DNA of 64,000 nt from Exiguobacterium sp. FSL W8-0210 (GCF_038006045.1 NZ_JBBOUK010000001.1:1653001-1717000); one strand, 5' to 3'. Positions 1 through 8,203 are shown, counted from the first letter of the stretch. Made by a program: numbers and translations. The notes: generated by a model from the sequence alone, not told the origin.

Positions 1-810
1 TGTTCTTGCCGTCTGTCGGATGTTCGCCAGTCTTTCGAGGCGGATGACAGAAATGTTGTTTTCTTTTGCAAACTCAACGATTTCACGACTGACTTTGTGA
101 TCCGTATCTTGCATCCAACGTTGCTCTTTATTATCTAACTTCTTGATAGCCTTTAACTTTTTCTTTTGACCGAGATCTTTTCGTTTTGCAAGAAACTTTC
201 GTTTCTTATACTTATTTTCTCGACCGTTACCAAAGAACCTAACTCGATCACAATCTGTAGTAGCGACTGCTGGAATCTTTAATCCCAGATCAACTCCTAT
301 TGTTTTTATTCCTGTTTTCTCTGTTGTCAAAATCGTGACAGCAATTTGTGCCATCCATTTGTTCGATTTTTTGATAATCCGGAGTGCTCCGAGTTTGTTG
401 TTCAATAGTGAAAAAATACGATTGTCTTGATCGACCATCTCGGCGCGGATTGCCGTTTTCTTCGCTTTACCGTTTATCATGATGGGTAGAGAAATCGACT
501 CAAAATCGAACGAATAGTTCTGGTTGTTCCATGTGCAGTACGGTTTCTTGAGAATAGGGATGATTCCAAACTGTGATTTTTTCGCTTTCTTGAAAACACT
601 TTGGGCGTCCTTGATAGCTTGGTTCTTGACGGCGCTAGGCAAACGAACGTGAACATTCTTGCTTGTCATTTTTATCATTGTTTCTGCCTCTACCATGTCT
701 GAAACAAGCTGGTTGACCGCGTGAATATAAGCCCCCATCATACTTTCCAAAATAGGCTGCTGTTCTCTAGTAGGAAGAAGCTTGATATTTACCGTCAATG
801 TCTGAGACAC
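1..810 (-). CDS. tnpB: TnpB, RNA-guided nuclease of an IS200/IS605 element (3' end outside window)
   Basis: The first 270 residues of a TnpB-type protein are visible. The RuvC-I motif GVDLGLKIPAVATT places its aspartate near residue 174, and the RuvC-II glutamate lies in VIRLERLANIR near residue 259. RuvC-III and the zinc finger would follow beyond the window edge. TnpB family proteins are omega-RNA-guided DNA nucleases that help retain the element. The start is a GTG at 810-808 preceded by a strong GGGGGTG ribosome binding site that overlaps the stop of tnpA, suggesting translational coupling. No frameshift is seen in the visible part, so it could be active even though the partner tnpA is broken. 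Confidence 0.88.
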   Translation of the reverse strand, partial: MSQTLTVNIKLLPTREQQPILESMMGAYIHAVNQLVSDMVEAETMIKMTSKNVHVRLPSAVKNQAIKDAQSVFKKAKKSQFGIIPILKKPYCTWNNQNYSFDFESISLPIMINGKAKKTAIRAEMVDQDNRIFSLLNNKLGALRIIKKSNKWMAQIAVTILTTEKTGIKTIGVDLGLKIPAVATTDCDRVRFFGNGRENKYKKRKFLAKRKDLGQKKKLKAIKKLDNKEQRWMQDTDHKVSREIVEFAKENNISVIRLERLANIRQTART

Positions 811-814
811 GGTT

Positions 815-1212
815 TCACCCCCTTGTTTTTTGTTGTTCGACATAACGTCTGATTGTCTCACTCGATACATTTCCAGCAGTAGAGACGAAGTAGGAACGCG
901 TCCAAAGACTTGGCAAATGTTGAAGATGAGCAAATTCTTCTCTAAGCTTTTTAGAGGTCACTCCTTTAAATTTTGCCATGATGTCAGCAGGACTAAGTGT
1001 TGGTAGAGTATTGAGAAACATATGCGAATGATCTTTATCGCATTCCAAAGCAATCACCGTGATCTCCAACTCTTCACATACCTCCCGTACCAATTGTTAC
1101 GTGCTTCGACATCCTTACGAAGAAATATCTTTCTTCTGTATCGAGGGCAGAATACAAAATGATATTTAATCAAAGAAACGGTCGTGTGAGTTCTTCTGTA
1201 GTTGTTTTCCAT
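815..1212 (-). pseudogene. tnpA: TnpA, Y1 HUH transposase of IS200/IS605 element, frameshifted
   Basis: Translation from ATG at 1212 gives MENNYRRTHTTVSLIKYHFV and continues to VEAR, the usual TnpA amino end. The frame then changes near 1095-1105. The rest (VREVCEELEI onward, 815-1093) is in another frame and carries the HUH-type motif DHSHMF and the region of the catalytic tyrosine, ETIRRYVEQQ. Comparison with the usual VEAR-FKQLVREV stretch suggests loss of about 4 bp. The protein should be inactive unless frameshifting rescues it. The intact portion alone lacks the first strand of the fold. Confidence 0.8.
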
Positions 1213-1276
1213 AACATGATTGTGTCAGTTCATATGATTAGTTGAAACGATAAACTTTCGGATACATGAAGTGTCA

Positions 1277-1289
1277 AAACCGGTGGTTT
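1277..1289. repeat. Small hairpin, possible left-end palindrome of the IS605-type element
   Basis: AAACC-GGT-GGTTT lies about 65 bp upstream of the tnpA start. IS605-group ends carry subterminal imperfect hairpins recognised by TnpA, and the position fits. The tetranucleotide cleavage site was not identified. Confidence 0.4.
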
Positions 1290-1345
1290 ATTACTGATAC
1301 TCCGTATCCGACATGAGGCTGGGACATAACTAGCTGAATTTAACG

Positions 1346-1392
1346 AAAAGAAGGAATTGCCATCACTGAGGATGTGCAATTCCTTCTTTTTT
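1346..1392. terminator. Terminator hairpin at transposase 3' side of IS1182 copy 1
   Basis: Arms AAGAAGGAATTGC and GCAATTCCTTCTT enclose a 15-base loop and are flanked by A and T runs. It can terminate the transposase mRNA and also transcripts entering from the left flank. Confidence 0.75.
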
Positions 1393-1404
1393 CATTGTCT
1401 CTCG

Positions 1405-2988
1405 TCAAGCTGCCCTTCGGGCAACGCTTTGGATGAGCCATTTCCTCAAATTTACGGCCATGAGGATGAAGCCGAGCTCACGCTTCACCTTCGCTTTTCC
1501 TCGCACAGAAAAGCGAGTGAAACTCAAATTAGCCTTCAGATATCCAAAAACTGGTTCCACGTCTATCTTCCGTTTCGCATAGAGGGATCCTGTTTTTTGA
1601 TCTGAAAGCCATTTTTTCATCTGTTCTTTTTGTTCTTCCCATGAAGTGTTTATGTGTACCTGTCGGTGACGCCCTTCTTCGGCCTTTGTACAACGGGAGC
1701 GGAACGGGCAGCCATCACACCCTTCACTTTCATACACCTTGAAATCACGCGTGAATCCGTAACGATCTGTTCTCTTGGACATGTAACGGAACGTTACGTC
1801 CTGTCCATTCGGGCACACAAACCGATCCGCCGTTTCATCGTAAGACCAGTTCGCTGTGTTAAAGGGATCGTTGCGCCATTTTCGCGACTTTTCTTTTTCG
1901 AACATCGTGTAAGGGATGAGTGGAATGCGCCCACGGCGCATCAGAATATCCTGATAATTCTCCTGACTCCCATAGCCGGCATCCGCAACGATATGCGGTG
2001 GTAGTGGTAAATATGAGCTGACCTCATCTAAAAAGGGGAGTAACGTCCGGGCATCCGTCGGATTCGGATAAATATCATAAGCGAGTGTGTATTGTCCTTC
2101 GGTCGCGATTTGAACGTTATAGCCTGGTTTGAGTTGTCCATTTTGCATATGATCTTCTTTCATTCGCATGAACGTCGCGTCCGTGTCCGTTTTCGAATAG
2201 CTGTTCCGTCCAGCGAGCGTCCTCTTTTGAAGGGCGTATCTCTGTTTCCGCTCGATGAAATCTGTAATTTCCTTTCGAAGGAGACGTGGTTCCTTCCGTT
2301 CAGAACGCAGACGTTTTCTTTCTTGGGTGTCCGTACTCGCCTCGATTTTTTGGTTGATGGAAGCGATATGTGCGTCTACAGCTTCACCCATGTGTTCGAG
2401 TTCTGAGAGAGTAAGCTCGTCCGGGTTTTCTCGTTCAATTTCCGGTAGGATGTCTTGTTCGACGAGGTTGTCATAGATACGATTCGATTTGTCCACGAGA
2501 GACGCACTATGACGTTCAATCGATTTCCGCCAAACAAAGGTATATCGGTTCGCATTCGCCTCTAACTTTGTACCATCGATAAAGATGGCTTCTTCATTGA
2601 TTTCTCCCATCTCGACGAGATGGCAACGGAAGGTAACGAAGGCTTGCTTCAATATCGGAGTGACTGCGGGATGCACTCGAAAACGGTTGATGGTACGATA
2701 GCTCGGCGCATTCCCTTGTGCTAGCCACATCATCCGCAGACTATCGGATAGTAATCCTTCAATCTTCCGACCGGAGAAGACCGATTGTGTGTAGGCACAT
2801 AAGATAATTTTCATCATCATGCGTGGATGGTAAGCCGGGCATCCTGTCGTGCGCATGAAAGGCTCGAACACATCGTCTGGAATGGATTCGACGAGATGGT
2901 GGACAGCGAACGCAATATCATTTTCTTGAAGACGAACTTCTAAATCTAAGGGCAGAACCAGCTGGTTCATGTTATAATCTTTAAACAT
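1405..2988 (-). CDS. IS1182-family DDE transposase
   Basis: A 527-aa transposase. It has the amino-terminal DUF772-like region (MTTGCPAYHPRMMMK-type context, residues 40-130), then the DDE residues of the family: D in FIDGTKLEANANRY, D in VADAGYGSQENY, and E in IDVEPVFGYLKANL. A cysteine cluster (CDGCPFRSRC) precedes the last acidic residue. The start ATG follows a GGAGGTGCCC ribosome binding site. No frameshift or stop is seen, so it is probably active. The protein is identical to that of copy 2. Several opposite-strand open frames inside it are shadows. Confidence 0.95.
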   Translation of the reverse strand: MFKDYNMNQLVLPLDLEVRLQENDIAFAVHHLVESIPDDVFEPFMRTTGCPAYHPRMMMKIILCAYTQSVFSGRKIEGLLSDSLRMMWLAQGNAPSYRTINRFRVHPAVTPILKQAFVTFRCHLVEMGEINEEAIFIDGTKLEANANRYTFVWRKSIERHSASLVDKSNRIYDNLVEQDILPEIERENPDELTLSELEHMGEAVDAHIASINQKIEASTDTQERKRLRSERKEPRLLRKEITDFIERKQRYALQKRTLAGRNSYSKTDTDATFMRMKEDHMQNGQLKPGYNVQIATEGQYTLAYDIYPNPTDARTLLPFLDEVSSYLPLPPHIVADAGYGSQENYQDILMRRGRIPLIPYTMFEKEKSRKWRNDPFNTANWSYDETADRFVCPNGQDVTFRYMSKRTDRYGFTRDFKVYESEGCDGCPFRSRCTKAEEGRHRQVHINTSWEEQKEQMKKWLSDQKTGSLYAKRKIDVEPVFGYLKANLSFTRFSVRGKAKVKRELGFILMAVNLRKWLIQSVARRAA

Positions 2989-3081
2989 AAGGGCACCTCC
3001 GATGGTTATGGTTTGATCACTTTAACTTTATCAGAGGTTGTCCTTATTTGTTTATTCAGAATCGGTTTTTTTTCATAGAAC

Positions 3082-3117
3082 AAGGCCCTCGAAACGTATA
3101 GTCGTTTCGAGGGCCTT
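3082..3117. terminator. Perfect palindrome upstream of transposase in IS1182 copy 1
   Basis: A 15-bp arm (AAGGCCCTCGAAACG) is repeated inverted around a 6-base loop, followed by TTTTG. It sits between the end of the element and the transposase promoter region, so it probably blocks transcription entering from outside. This is a common self-restraint device of insertion sequences. Confidence 0.75.
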
Positions 3118-3189
3118 TTGTTTGTGAAACTGAGTTATGTCCCAGCCTCATGAAGTTCTGTAATCGGATAAGTCTGCATATCGTACTCC

Positions 3190-3960
3190 TTACATGTCTT
3201 TTTTCTTATAGGTCAAACCGATGAATTGTGCTTTTTCATTGAACAGTCGACGGTAAGATAGAAAACCAACGAGGACCGATGCCATCGCCGCCGTCGTCAA
3301 GATCAGGAATAGAATCAATAGTTGATAGAGGACCGCTTCCATTGGATCGGCGCCACCGATGATCAACCCACTCATCATCCCTGGCAGTTGGACGAGCCCC
3401 ATCGTTTTTTGCGCTTCAATCGTTGGAATCATACTTGTCCTGATTGCGCCTTTTAAGCTCGTATCGATCGCTGTCTTCGCATCTCCACCGAGTGAAAGAA
3501 TCAGTTCGATGACCTCGTCGCTTCGTTCGACCTCGTCCTTGAACTTATTGAGGAACAATAAGGACAAGATCATACAGTTTCCGATGACCATCCCGCTGAT
3601 TGGAATGACTTGCTGGGCTTCAAACGGAATGATTCGTAACCCGAGCAAAATACCCATCGTCAAAGTTTCAACCGCAATCAGTGTGAACAAGATGATCCAC
3701 TGAATCCCAGGAATCCCGTCCCCTTTACGGATGACGTTCAGTGTCGCTGCACCGATCATTAACAAAATCATCAGTAACATGAAAATTGGACTGCCGCTTT
3801 CAAAGACGAACGTCAGAATATAACCAATGATCAAGAGTTGGACGATCGATCGAACGGTTGCGATGAGGATGTCCTTCTCTAAACCAAGCCGTAACGTCCG
3901 TGCTAAAACGAGGGGAATCAAAATGAAGATGAGCGAAGTCGCCAGTTGGAGGTAACTCAT
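3190..3960 (-). CDS. fetB: FetB-like iron export ABC transporter permease (UPF0014)
   Basis: A 256-aa membrane protein with about seven hydrophobic segments. It has the family-specific RSIVQLLIIGYIL stretch near residue 37 and the conserved soluble loop SLGGDAKTAI followed by PTIEAQKTMGLVQLPGMMSG. In Escherichia coli, FetA/FetB (YbbL/YbbM) exports iron and eases oxidative stress. The gene overlaps fetA by 4 bp, so the two are translationally coupled. IS1182 copy 1 lies 40 bp downstream of the stop and has not damaged the reading frame. The family call is firm; the transported ion is inferred. Confidence 0.88.
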   Translation of the reverse strand: MSYLQLATSLIFILIPLVLARTLRLGLEKDILIATVRSIVQLLIIGYILTFVFESGSPIFMLLMILLMIGAATLNVIRKGDGIPGIQWIILFTLIAVETLTMGILLGLRIIPFEAQQVIPISGMVIGNCMILSLLFLNKFKDEVERSDEVIELILSLGGDAKTAIDTSLKGAIRTSMIPTIEAQKTMGLVQLPGMMSGLIIGGADPMEAVLYQLLILFLILTTAAMASVLVGFLSYRRLFNEKAQFIGLTYKKKDM

Positions 3961-4658
3961 ACCGATTCCCCCTTCAAGAAAGCTTGTGTCTCTGCTTGAC
4001 CACTTGAAGCGAGTTCCTTGAATGCACCAGACTCAATCAATCGACCGTCTTTTAAAAACCAGACGTCGTCGCTGACCCGCTTGGCTTGCTCTAAGTCATG
4101 CGTAATCCAAATGATTGTCGTCTGTAACTTCTGCTGTAAATCAAGAATCAGCTTCTCAATCTCCTGTACCCTCCGGTAATCGAGACTTGCCGTGATTTCG
4201 TCAAGCAACAGGACGTCCGGTCGATTGACGAGTGTCCGTGCGATTCCGAGTCGGCTCCGTTCACCACCCGACAAATCTTTGACCGGTCGCTCAAGTTCGA
4301 CGGATAGGTCAACTTGTTGTAGCAAGCGTTCCGCTTCTTCACGTGGCAACGATTCACCGAAGATCGATTTCGGCAAATTGATATTATCGTAGACGGTACC
4401 TGGAATCATCGGCGCGCTTTGGAACGCCATCCCGATCCGTTTGCGGACATCGAGCAGATTCATTTGCTCAAGTGGTTCGCCTCGAAAACAAATTTCGCCG
4501 CGATCGGGAGAAATCAGTCCATTGATGTGTTTCAATGTCGTCGATTTCCCGGCACCACTTGGTCCGACGAGCGTCGTAATGACACCTTCGCGGAACTCAC
4601 CTGTTATTTCGTGTAAGATGTGTTGATAGCTGACTTCGTGAAACGTAAGAATCGACAT
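3957..4658 (-). CDS. fetA: FetA-like iron export ABC transporter ATPase
   Basis: A 233-aa single-domain ABC ATPase. Walker A is GPSGAGKST near residue 33, the signature is LSGGERSRLGIARTL near 138, Walker B is VLLLDEITASLD, and the switch histidine is in IWITHD. It pairs with the downstream permease at 3190-3960, with a 4-bp overlap. The short length and this partner separate it from methionine or phosphate importers. Its substrate is taken from the FetAB family and not shown by the sequence itself. Confidence 0.88.
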   Translation of the reverse strand: MSILTFHEVSYQHILHEITGEFREGVITTLVGPSGAGKSTTLKHINGLISPDRGEICFRGEPLEQMNLLDVRKRIGMAFQSAPMIPGTVYDNINLPKSIFGESLPREEAERLLQQVDLSVELERPVKDLSGGERSRLGIARTLVNRPDVLLLDEITASLDYRRVQEIEKLILDLQQKLQTTIIWITHDLEQAKRVSDDVWFLKDGRLIESGAFKELASSGQAETQAFLKGESV

Positions 4659-4754
4659 ACCGTGTGTTCACCTGACTTTCTACAAGTTTCGGGTAATGCT
4701 CCTGTAGTGTTGTACCCGAAAATCCGTCACGTTAGTACGTCAAGCGACACTTCC

Positions 4755-5195
4755 TTACGCGTGGATGATCTCTCCTGCAAAATCATACGGTACCGTTCGA
4801 CCAGCAAAGAGCGATTCTTTTGATGCTTCCGGTAAATTGAGGTGTTTGAACGCTTCTTCACGATCCATCCAGACGAGTCCGGAAATCTCTTCTGGAACAT
4901 TCGTCTTTAATTGACCGGAAGTGATTTCTCCCGCAAAGAAGAAAAAGAGACAATGTTCCCCCGCTTGCGGGAAGAATGCTTCTGCCAGATGGACGATGTC
5001 ACTTGGTATGATTGTAAATCCTGTCTCTTCCAGAACTTCACGCGTGATTGCCGTATGTAACGTTATGTCGCGCTCGACCGTTCCACCGGGCAATGTATAG
5101 TAGTCTCCGTGATCGCCACGATTTTCAACCATCAATAATTGATCGCCTGTTTCATTAAATAATGTCGCATAGACGATGTTTTTACGGATATTCAT
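4755..5195 (-). CDS. Nudix hydrolase with an altered Nudix box
   Basis: A 146-aa Nudix-fold protein. The box reads GTVERDITLHTAITREVLEE followed by TGF. The REVLEETG metal-binding part is complete, but the first glutamate expected eight residues before the arginine is isoleucine, so the match to GX5EX7REUXEEXGU is imperfect. Such proteins hydrolyse nucleoside diphosphate derivatives, but the substrate cannot be read here. It is probably monocistronic, with fetA ending its own unit 97 bp downstream. Start ATG follows an AGGAGG-type site. Confidence 0.82.
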   Translation of the reverse strand: MNIRKNIVYATLFNETGDQLLMVENRGDHGDYYTLPGGTVERDITLHTAITREVLEETGFTIIPSDIVHLAEAFFPQAGEHCLFFFFAGEITSGQLKTNVPEEISGLVWMDREEAFKHLNLPEASKESLFAGRTVPYDFAGEIIHA

Positions 5196-5250
5196 GTCAG
5201 TCCTCCTATCGTTTTGTACATCTGCTATTTCTGATCAAAGCGTGTTGTTT

Positions 5251-6849
5251 TTAATATGTCTTTTCTAACTGATTTGTCCAAATTTCAATTTGACCTTCTA
5301 GGAACGCCATCAACTCTTTCATTTCCGCATCACTTGGTAAGAAGGATACGCCCGCTCTCGCATAGACGGCTTGGATCGAATGGGTTTGACTAAGCGCTAA
5401 AGCTGCGATGAAATCTTTCAGCGTTTGGTCAGGGTCTTTCGTGAAACGGTGATAAACCTGGAGAGCGGCGATTTGAGCAATCGCGTACTCGATGTAATAA
5501 AAAGGTGTCTCAAAGAGATGGATGACACTCATCCATGCGTGACCTTTCCAATCGGGTGTTTCCGACCAATCGATGACGTCCGTATCGTATGATTCTCGGA
5601 GATCGGCATAATAGGCATGTCGTTCTGTCGGATCATGATCGGGGTGAGCATAGAGCCATGATTGAAAACGATCGACGATGATCGTCTCGGGTAAGAACTC
5701 GACAATGGAACGAATCTGTTCCAGTTTTGCCCGGGCAACGTCTTTTTTATTCGGAATCACCTGATGCCATTCGTTCATCGTCAACAACTCGAGCGACATG
5801 GCAGCGAACTCCCCTACTTCAAGCGGAATCGATTGTAGTCCATCGTACGTTTCTTTCATCGCATCATGATGGACGGCATGCCCGATCTCGTGCATGAAGA
5901 TGACGAGATCATCAAATGTCTGCATACGATTCATGAACAAAAACGATTGTTTCTCGACCGGTAAATACTCACAAAACCCGCCGCCGGCTTTGTTTGCACG
6001 GACACCGATATCGAGATGGTCCGCTTGGCGCATCTTATGTAATACGTCTGCAAAATGTGGATGAACATTCTCAAGGATCGCTTGTATCTTGTCTAGGAAT
6101 AACTTATCCGAACCATTTATGTGATGAGCAATGTTCGTATACGCCGATTGCCGGACGTCCCACGGATGCAAGGTTGCTTTTCCGAGAAACGCTTGTTGCT
6201 CGCGCTGAAAATGCCGTTTGACCGGTAGAAAGGCGGATTGAATGATGGTCGCGTAATGATTGACATCTTGACTCGTATAATCGACGCGTCCGAGCTCCGC
6301 AAAAGCTAGTTCCTCATATCCTGTCTTAACGCATGCAGCGGCACGCGCTTGTCGTAACTCAACGAGTCGTGAAAACAACGGTTGAATGACGGATTCTTCC
6401 ATGTGGAACGCTTCCTCAATCGATAAGAGCGCTTGTTTTCGAGTGGATTCATCTGCGTCAAATAAAGCAGAATGAAGATCGGAAACCGCCTCTCCCGATT
6501 TTGTCAGCATCGTCGCCTCAATTCGGAGATAGTCTTGAATGAGACGGGCTTCCTCTTCTGTCACACTTGTTGCTCTGAGTGATTGTTCAAAACGTGTTCT
6601 CGTTCGAGGTGTGACGTCATCGCGCGAGACGAGATCCATTTTTACGGAACGTCTCAACGTATCGAGCTTATCCGATAGCCGCTGACGCCCTTGTTCGTAT
6701 TCAGAAGTGGTACCAGGGTCTGTGACGTCCTGGAGATACGCAACTTTTTGTTTGAGCAATGTCTCTTCCATTTGGAGAATCGAAGCGATTCGATGCGCAA
6801 CATCCTTATCATTATAAAAAATATCATTTACAGGTGACTGAGATTTCAT
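5251..6849 (-). CDS. M3-family zinc oligoendopeptidase
   Basis: A 532-aa metallopeptidase, somewhat shorter than the usual 560-610 residue PepF type. The zinc motif MHEIGHAVHHD (HExGH) is near residue 320, and the third ligand glutamate lies in EVGEFAAMSLELL about 25 residues later. Tyrosines expected for transition-state binding are present in the YYIEYAIAQIAALQ region. It is cytoplasmic with no signal peptide and would cleave short peptides. It is read from its own promoter, divergent from the XRE gene at 7008. Whether it is PepF or another M3 subgroup is not resolved. Confidence 0.85.
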   Translation of the reverse strand: MKSQSPVNDIFYNDKDVAHRIASILQMEETLLKQKVAYLQDVTDPGTTSEYEQGRQRLSDKLDTLRRSVKMDLVSRDDVTPRTRTRFEQSLRATSVTEEEARLIQDYLRIEATMLTKSGEAVSDLHSALFDADESTRKQALLSIEEAFHMEESVIQPLFSRLVELRQARAAACVKTGYEELAFAELGRVDYTSQDVNHYATIIQSAFLPVKRHFQREQQAFLGKATLHPWDVRQSAYTNIAHHINGSDKLFLDKIQAILENVHPHFADVLHKMRQADHLDIGVRANKAGGGFCEYLPVEKQSFLFMNRMQTFDDLVIFMHEIGHAVHHDAMKETYDGLQSIPLEVGEFAAMSLELLTMNEWHQVIPNKKDVARAKLEQIRSIVEFLPETIIVDRFQSWLYAHPDHDPTERHAYYADLRESYDTDVIDWSETPDWKGHAWMSVIHLFETPFYYIEYAIAQIAALQVYHRFTKDPDQTLKDFIAALALSQTHSIQAVYARAGVSFLPSDAEMKELMAFLEGQIEIWTNQLEKTY

Positions 6850-6925
6850 CGACGGATTTCACATCTCCTTTCAACTTATTCCAGTATACATTTTATGCCA
6901 ACGATATGATCATTTTACGAACAAA

Positions 6926-6964
6926 TGACTATTATATTGTTTTTTTGACTATTATAGTTGTCAA
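6926..6964. promoter_or_regulatory. Repeated operator-like sequence upstream of the XRE gene
   Basis: TGACTATTATA occurs at 6926-6936 and again at 6946-6956, exactly 20 bp (two helical turns) apart. The second copy is part of an inverted repeat with TTTGAC and GTCAAA arms. It lies between the M3 peptidase start and the XRE start, where an autoregulating XRE repressor would bind. It also includes TTGACT, usable as a -35. Confidence 0.45.
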
Positions 6965-7007
6965 AAAGACCATGATAAGTTACATTATATAGGAGGTGAA
7001 TCCCTAT

Positions 7008-7214
7008 ATGAAATCCAGATTAAAAGAATTACGTGCCCGTCACGGATGGAATCAGTCTGAACTGGCACGGCGTGCGAACATTTCGCGCCAGACGATCAGC
7101 TTAATCGAACGTGAAGAATTCATGCCGTCGCTATTGATCGCTGTCAAAATTTCTCGTGTGTTTGATACGCCGTTAGAAGACATCTTTTATTTCGATGAGG
7201 AGGAATTAACATGA
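7008..7214 (+). CDS. Small XRE-family transcriptional regulator
   Basis: A 68-aa protein that is nearly all helix-turn-helix (LKELRARHGWNQSELARRAN, then ISRQTISLIER). The ATG at 7008 follows AGGAGGTG with good spacing; the in-frame GTG at 6996 is part of that ribosome binding site and is unlikely to be the start. The stop overlaps the next gene by 4 bp (ATGA). Small XRE proteins of this kind usually pair with a membrane protein of the DUF3169 or DUF2178 type, as here. Repeats at 6926-6964 are its likely operator. Confidence 0.88.
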   Translation: MKSRLKELRARHGWNQSELARRANISRQTISLIEREEFMPSLLIAVKISRVFDTPLEDIFYFDEEELT

Positions 7215-7909
7215 ACAAGGAAGCAGGCAAGGTCATCATCGCAGCACTATTCGGTGGCATCAGTAGTTATTTTGCCATGTTTGTCCTCACACGTACCCAT
7301 TTGTCACAGTTTGAACTGGCGCTCTATCTTGATTACATATTCACTGGTCTTTTGGTTATCTTGACGATCTTGACTCTCAGTTACATCGTACGCTATATAC
7401 AAATTCGTCAATTGACTCAACACTCTGTTTCTTCCGACGAAGAGGACGCAATCGATGATCAAGTGAATCGATACTATGCAGACGGCATGATGATGGTTCA
7501 GGTTTCTACTCTTCTCAGCATCGGGCTCGCATCGTTTAGCATCATTGAAAACCAGTTCGGACTTCATTTGATACTGAGCGGACTCTTTTTTATCATCAGT
7601 AGTCTTGCCTCTGTTTTTTATCTTAATCTCATGCATCATATATATCCGGACCGTCAGTTCCCGAAGTACTCGGAAACAAACTATATCAAAAAGCTGTTCG
7701 CTGCCTCAGATGACGGCGAGCGACACGTCATGTTAGAGGGACTCATCCGTTCACAGTCTTCTTTGCAACTCCTATTGATGGGGATTATCGTCGTATTGGT
7801 CGTGTATTCGTATGAGACCGGTCAGTCTCAGATCTTCGCGATCAGCTTATTGATTTTCGCCTTGATTTGGAGCAACGCAAAATATTTTCTTCATGTACGC
7901 AATCGCTAA
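7211..7909 (+). CDS. DUF3169-like integral membrane protein
   Basis: A 232-aa protein with about six membrane segments in three pairs (residues 8-28 and 40-62, 95-115 and 120-142, 185-203 and 208-226) separated by charged loops. Architecture, length and the preceding small XRE gene match DUF3169 proteins, whose function is not known. It is translationally coupled to the XRE gene and followed by a hairpin. The family assignment rests on layout and general sequence character. Confidence 0.65.
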   Translation: MNKEAGKVIIAALFGGISSYFAMFVLTRTHLSQFELALYLDYIFTGLLVILTILTLSYIVRYIQIRQLTQHSVSSDEEDAIDDQVNRYYADGMMMVQVSTLLSIGLASFSIIENQFGLHLILSGLFFIISSLASVFYLNLMHHIYPDRQFPKYSETNYIKKLFAASDDGERHVMLEGLIRSQSSLQLLLMGIIVVLVVYSYETGQSQIFAISLLIFALIWSNAKYFLHVRNR

Positions 7910-7910
7910 A

Positions 7911-7945
7911 AAGGAGCATTCAGTCAATGGACTGGATGCTCCTTT
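7911..7945 (+). terminator. Terminator after the XRE/DUF3169 unit
   Basis: AAGGAGCAT and ATGCTCCTTT arms, extended by CAGTC/GACTG around AATG. The T run is short. The converging small gene at 7954-8103 ends just beyond it, so it may serve both directions. Confidence 0.7.
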
Positions 7946-7953
7946 ACATGCCT

Positions 7954-8103
7954 TCAAAAATCACGATGATTTTGTTGTTGATGGACATCATGCTGGTTCA
8001 GTGTATATTCCTGATCGTCGAGCGAGCGATGTTTCGATTGACTCCGCGCTGAAATGAACCAGACGACTCCACCAACGGCGAGAAAGATAGCAATGAAGAT
8101 CAT
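7954..8103 (-). CDS. Small single-pass membrane protein, 49 aa
   Basis: The ATG at 8103 follows a very strong ribosome binding site (AAGGAGGGTGTCT). The product begins MIFIAIFLAVGGVVWFIS, a membrane segment, followed by a hydrophilic tail rich in His, Gln and Asp (about 30 residues). It ends just before the terminator of the converging DUF3169 gene. Function unknown. The ribosome binding site and clean membrane anchor make it more credible than the opposite-strand open frame over the same bases. Confidence 0.65.
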   Translation of the reverse strand: MIFIAIFLAVGGVVWFISARSQSKHRSLDDQEYTLNQHDVHQQQNHRDF

Positions 8104-8203
8104 AGACACCCTCCTTTAGATTCCTTTTTTACTTTATTCTTCCAACACTCTGGTTTTTCCTTTACGATAAAAGAGAAGATAAACATAATCAGGGGGCGTT
8201 AGA

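Larger units (their letters stand above)
1..1300 (-). mobile_element. IS200/IS605-type element, partial
   Basis: Minus-strand order tnpA then tnpB, separated by only 4 bp, is the usual layout of an IS605-group element. The tnpA side ends in a small hairpin (1277-1289, AAACC/GGTTT arms) that is a plausible left-end imperfect palindrome. The tnpB side, the right end and any omega RNA lie outside the window. IS1182 copy 1 begins within about 15-30 bp of this end, so two unrelated elements abut. The exact left boundary is uncertain. Confidence 0.7.
1315..3149 (-). mobile_element. IS1182-family insertion sequence, copy 1
   Basis: An 1835-bp element bounded by 17-bp perfect terminal inverted repeats (GAGGCTGGGACATAACT). 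It has a single transposase gene on the minus strand. A strong hairpin lies at each end (1346-1392 and 3082-3117). Its transposase is identical in sequence to that of copy 2 (18470-20304), which lies in the opposite orientation, so the duplication is recent. No direct target repeat is obvious. The sequence just outside reads CAT and ATG on the two sides. Confidence 0.95.

Noticed and set aside
2092-2406. Opposite-strand open frames within the transposase genes (also at 1654-2004 and in copies 2 and 3)
   Set aside because: They are shadows of the strong transposase frame and have no ribosome binding site.
7867-8052. Plus-strand 61-codon frame overlapping the end of the DUF3169 gene
   Set aside because: It runs across the terminator hairpin and has no ribosome binding site; the minus-strand small gene is better supported.
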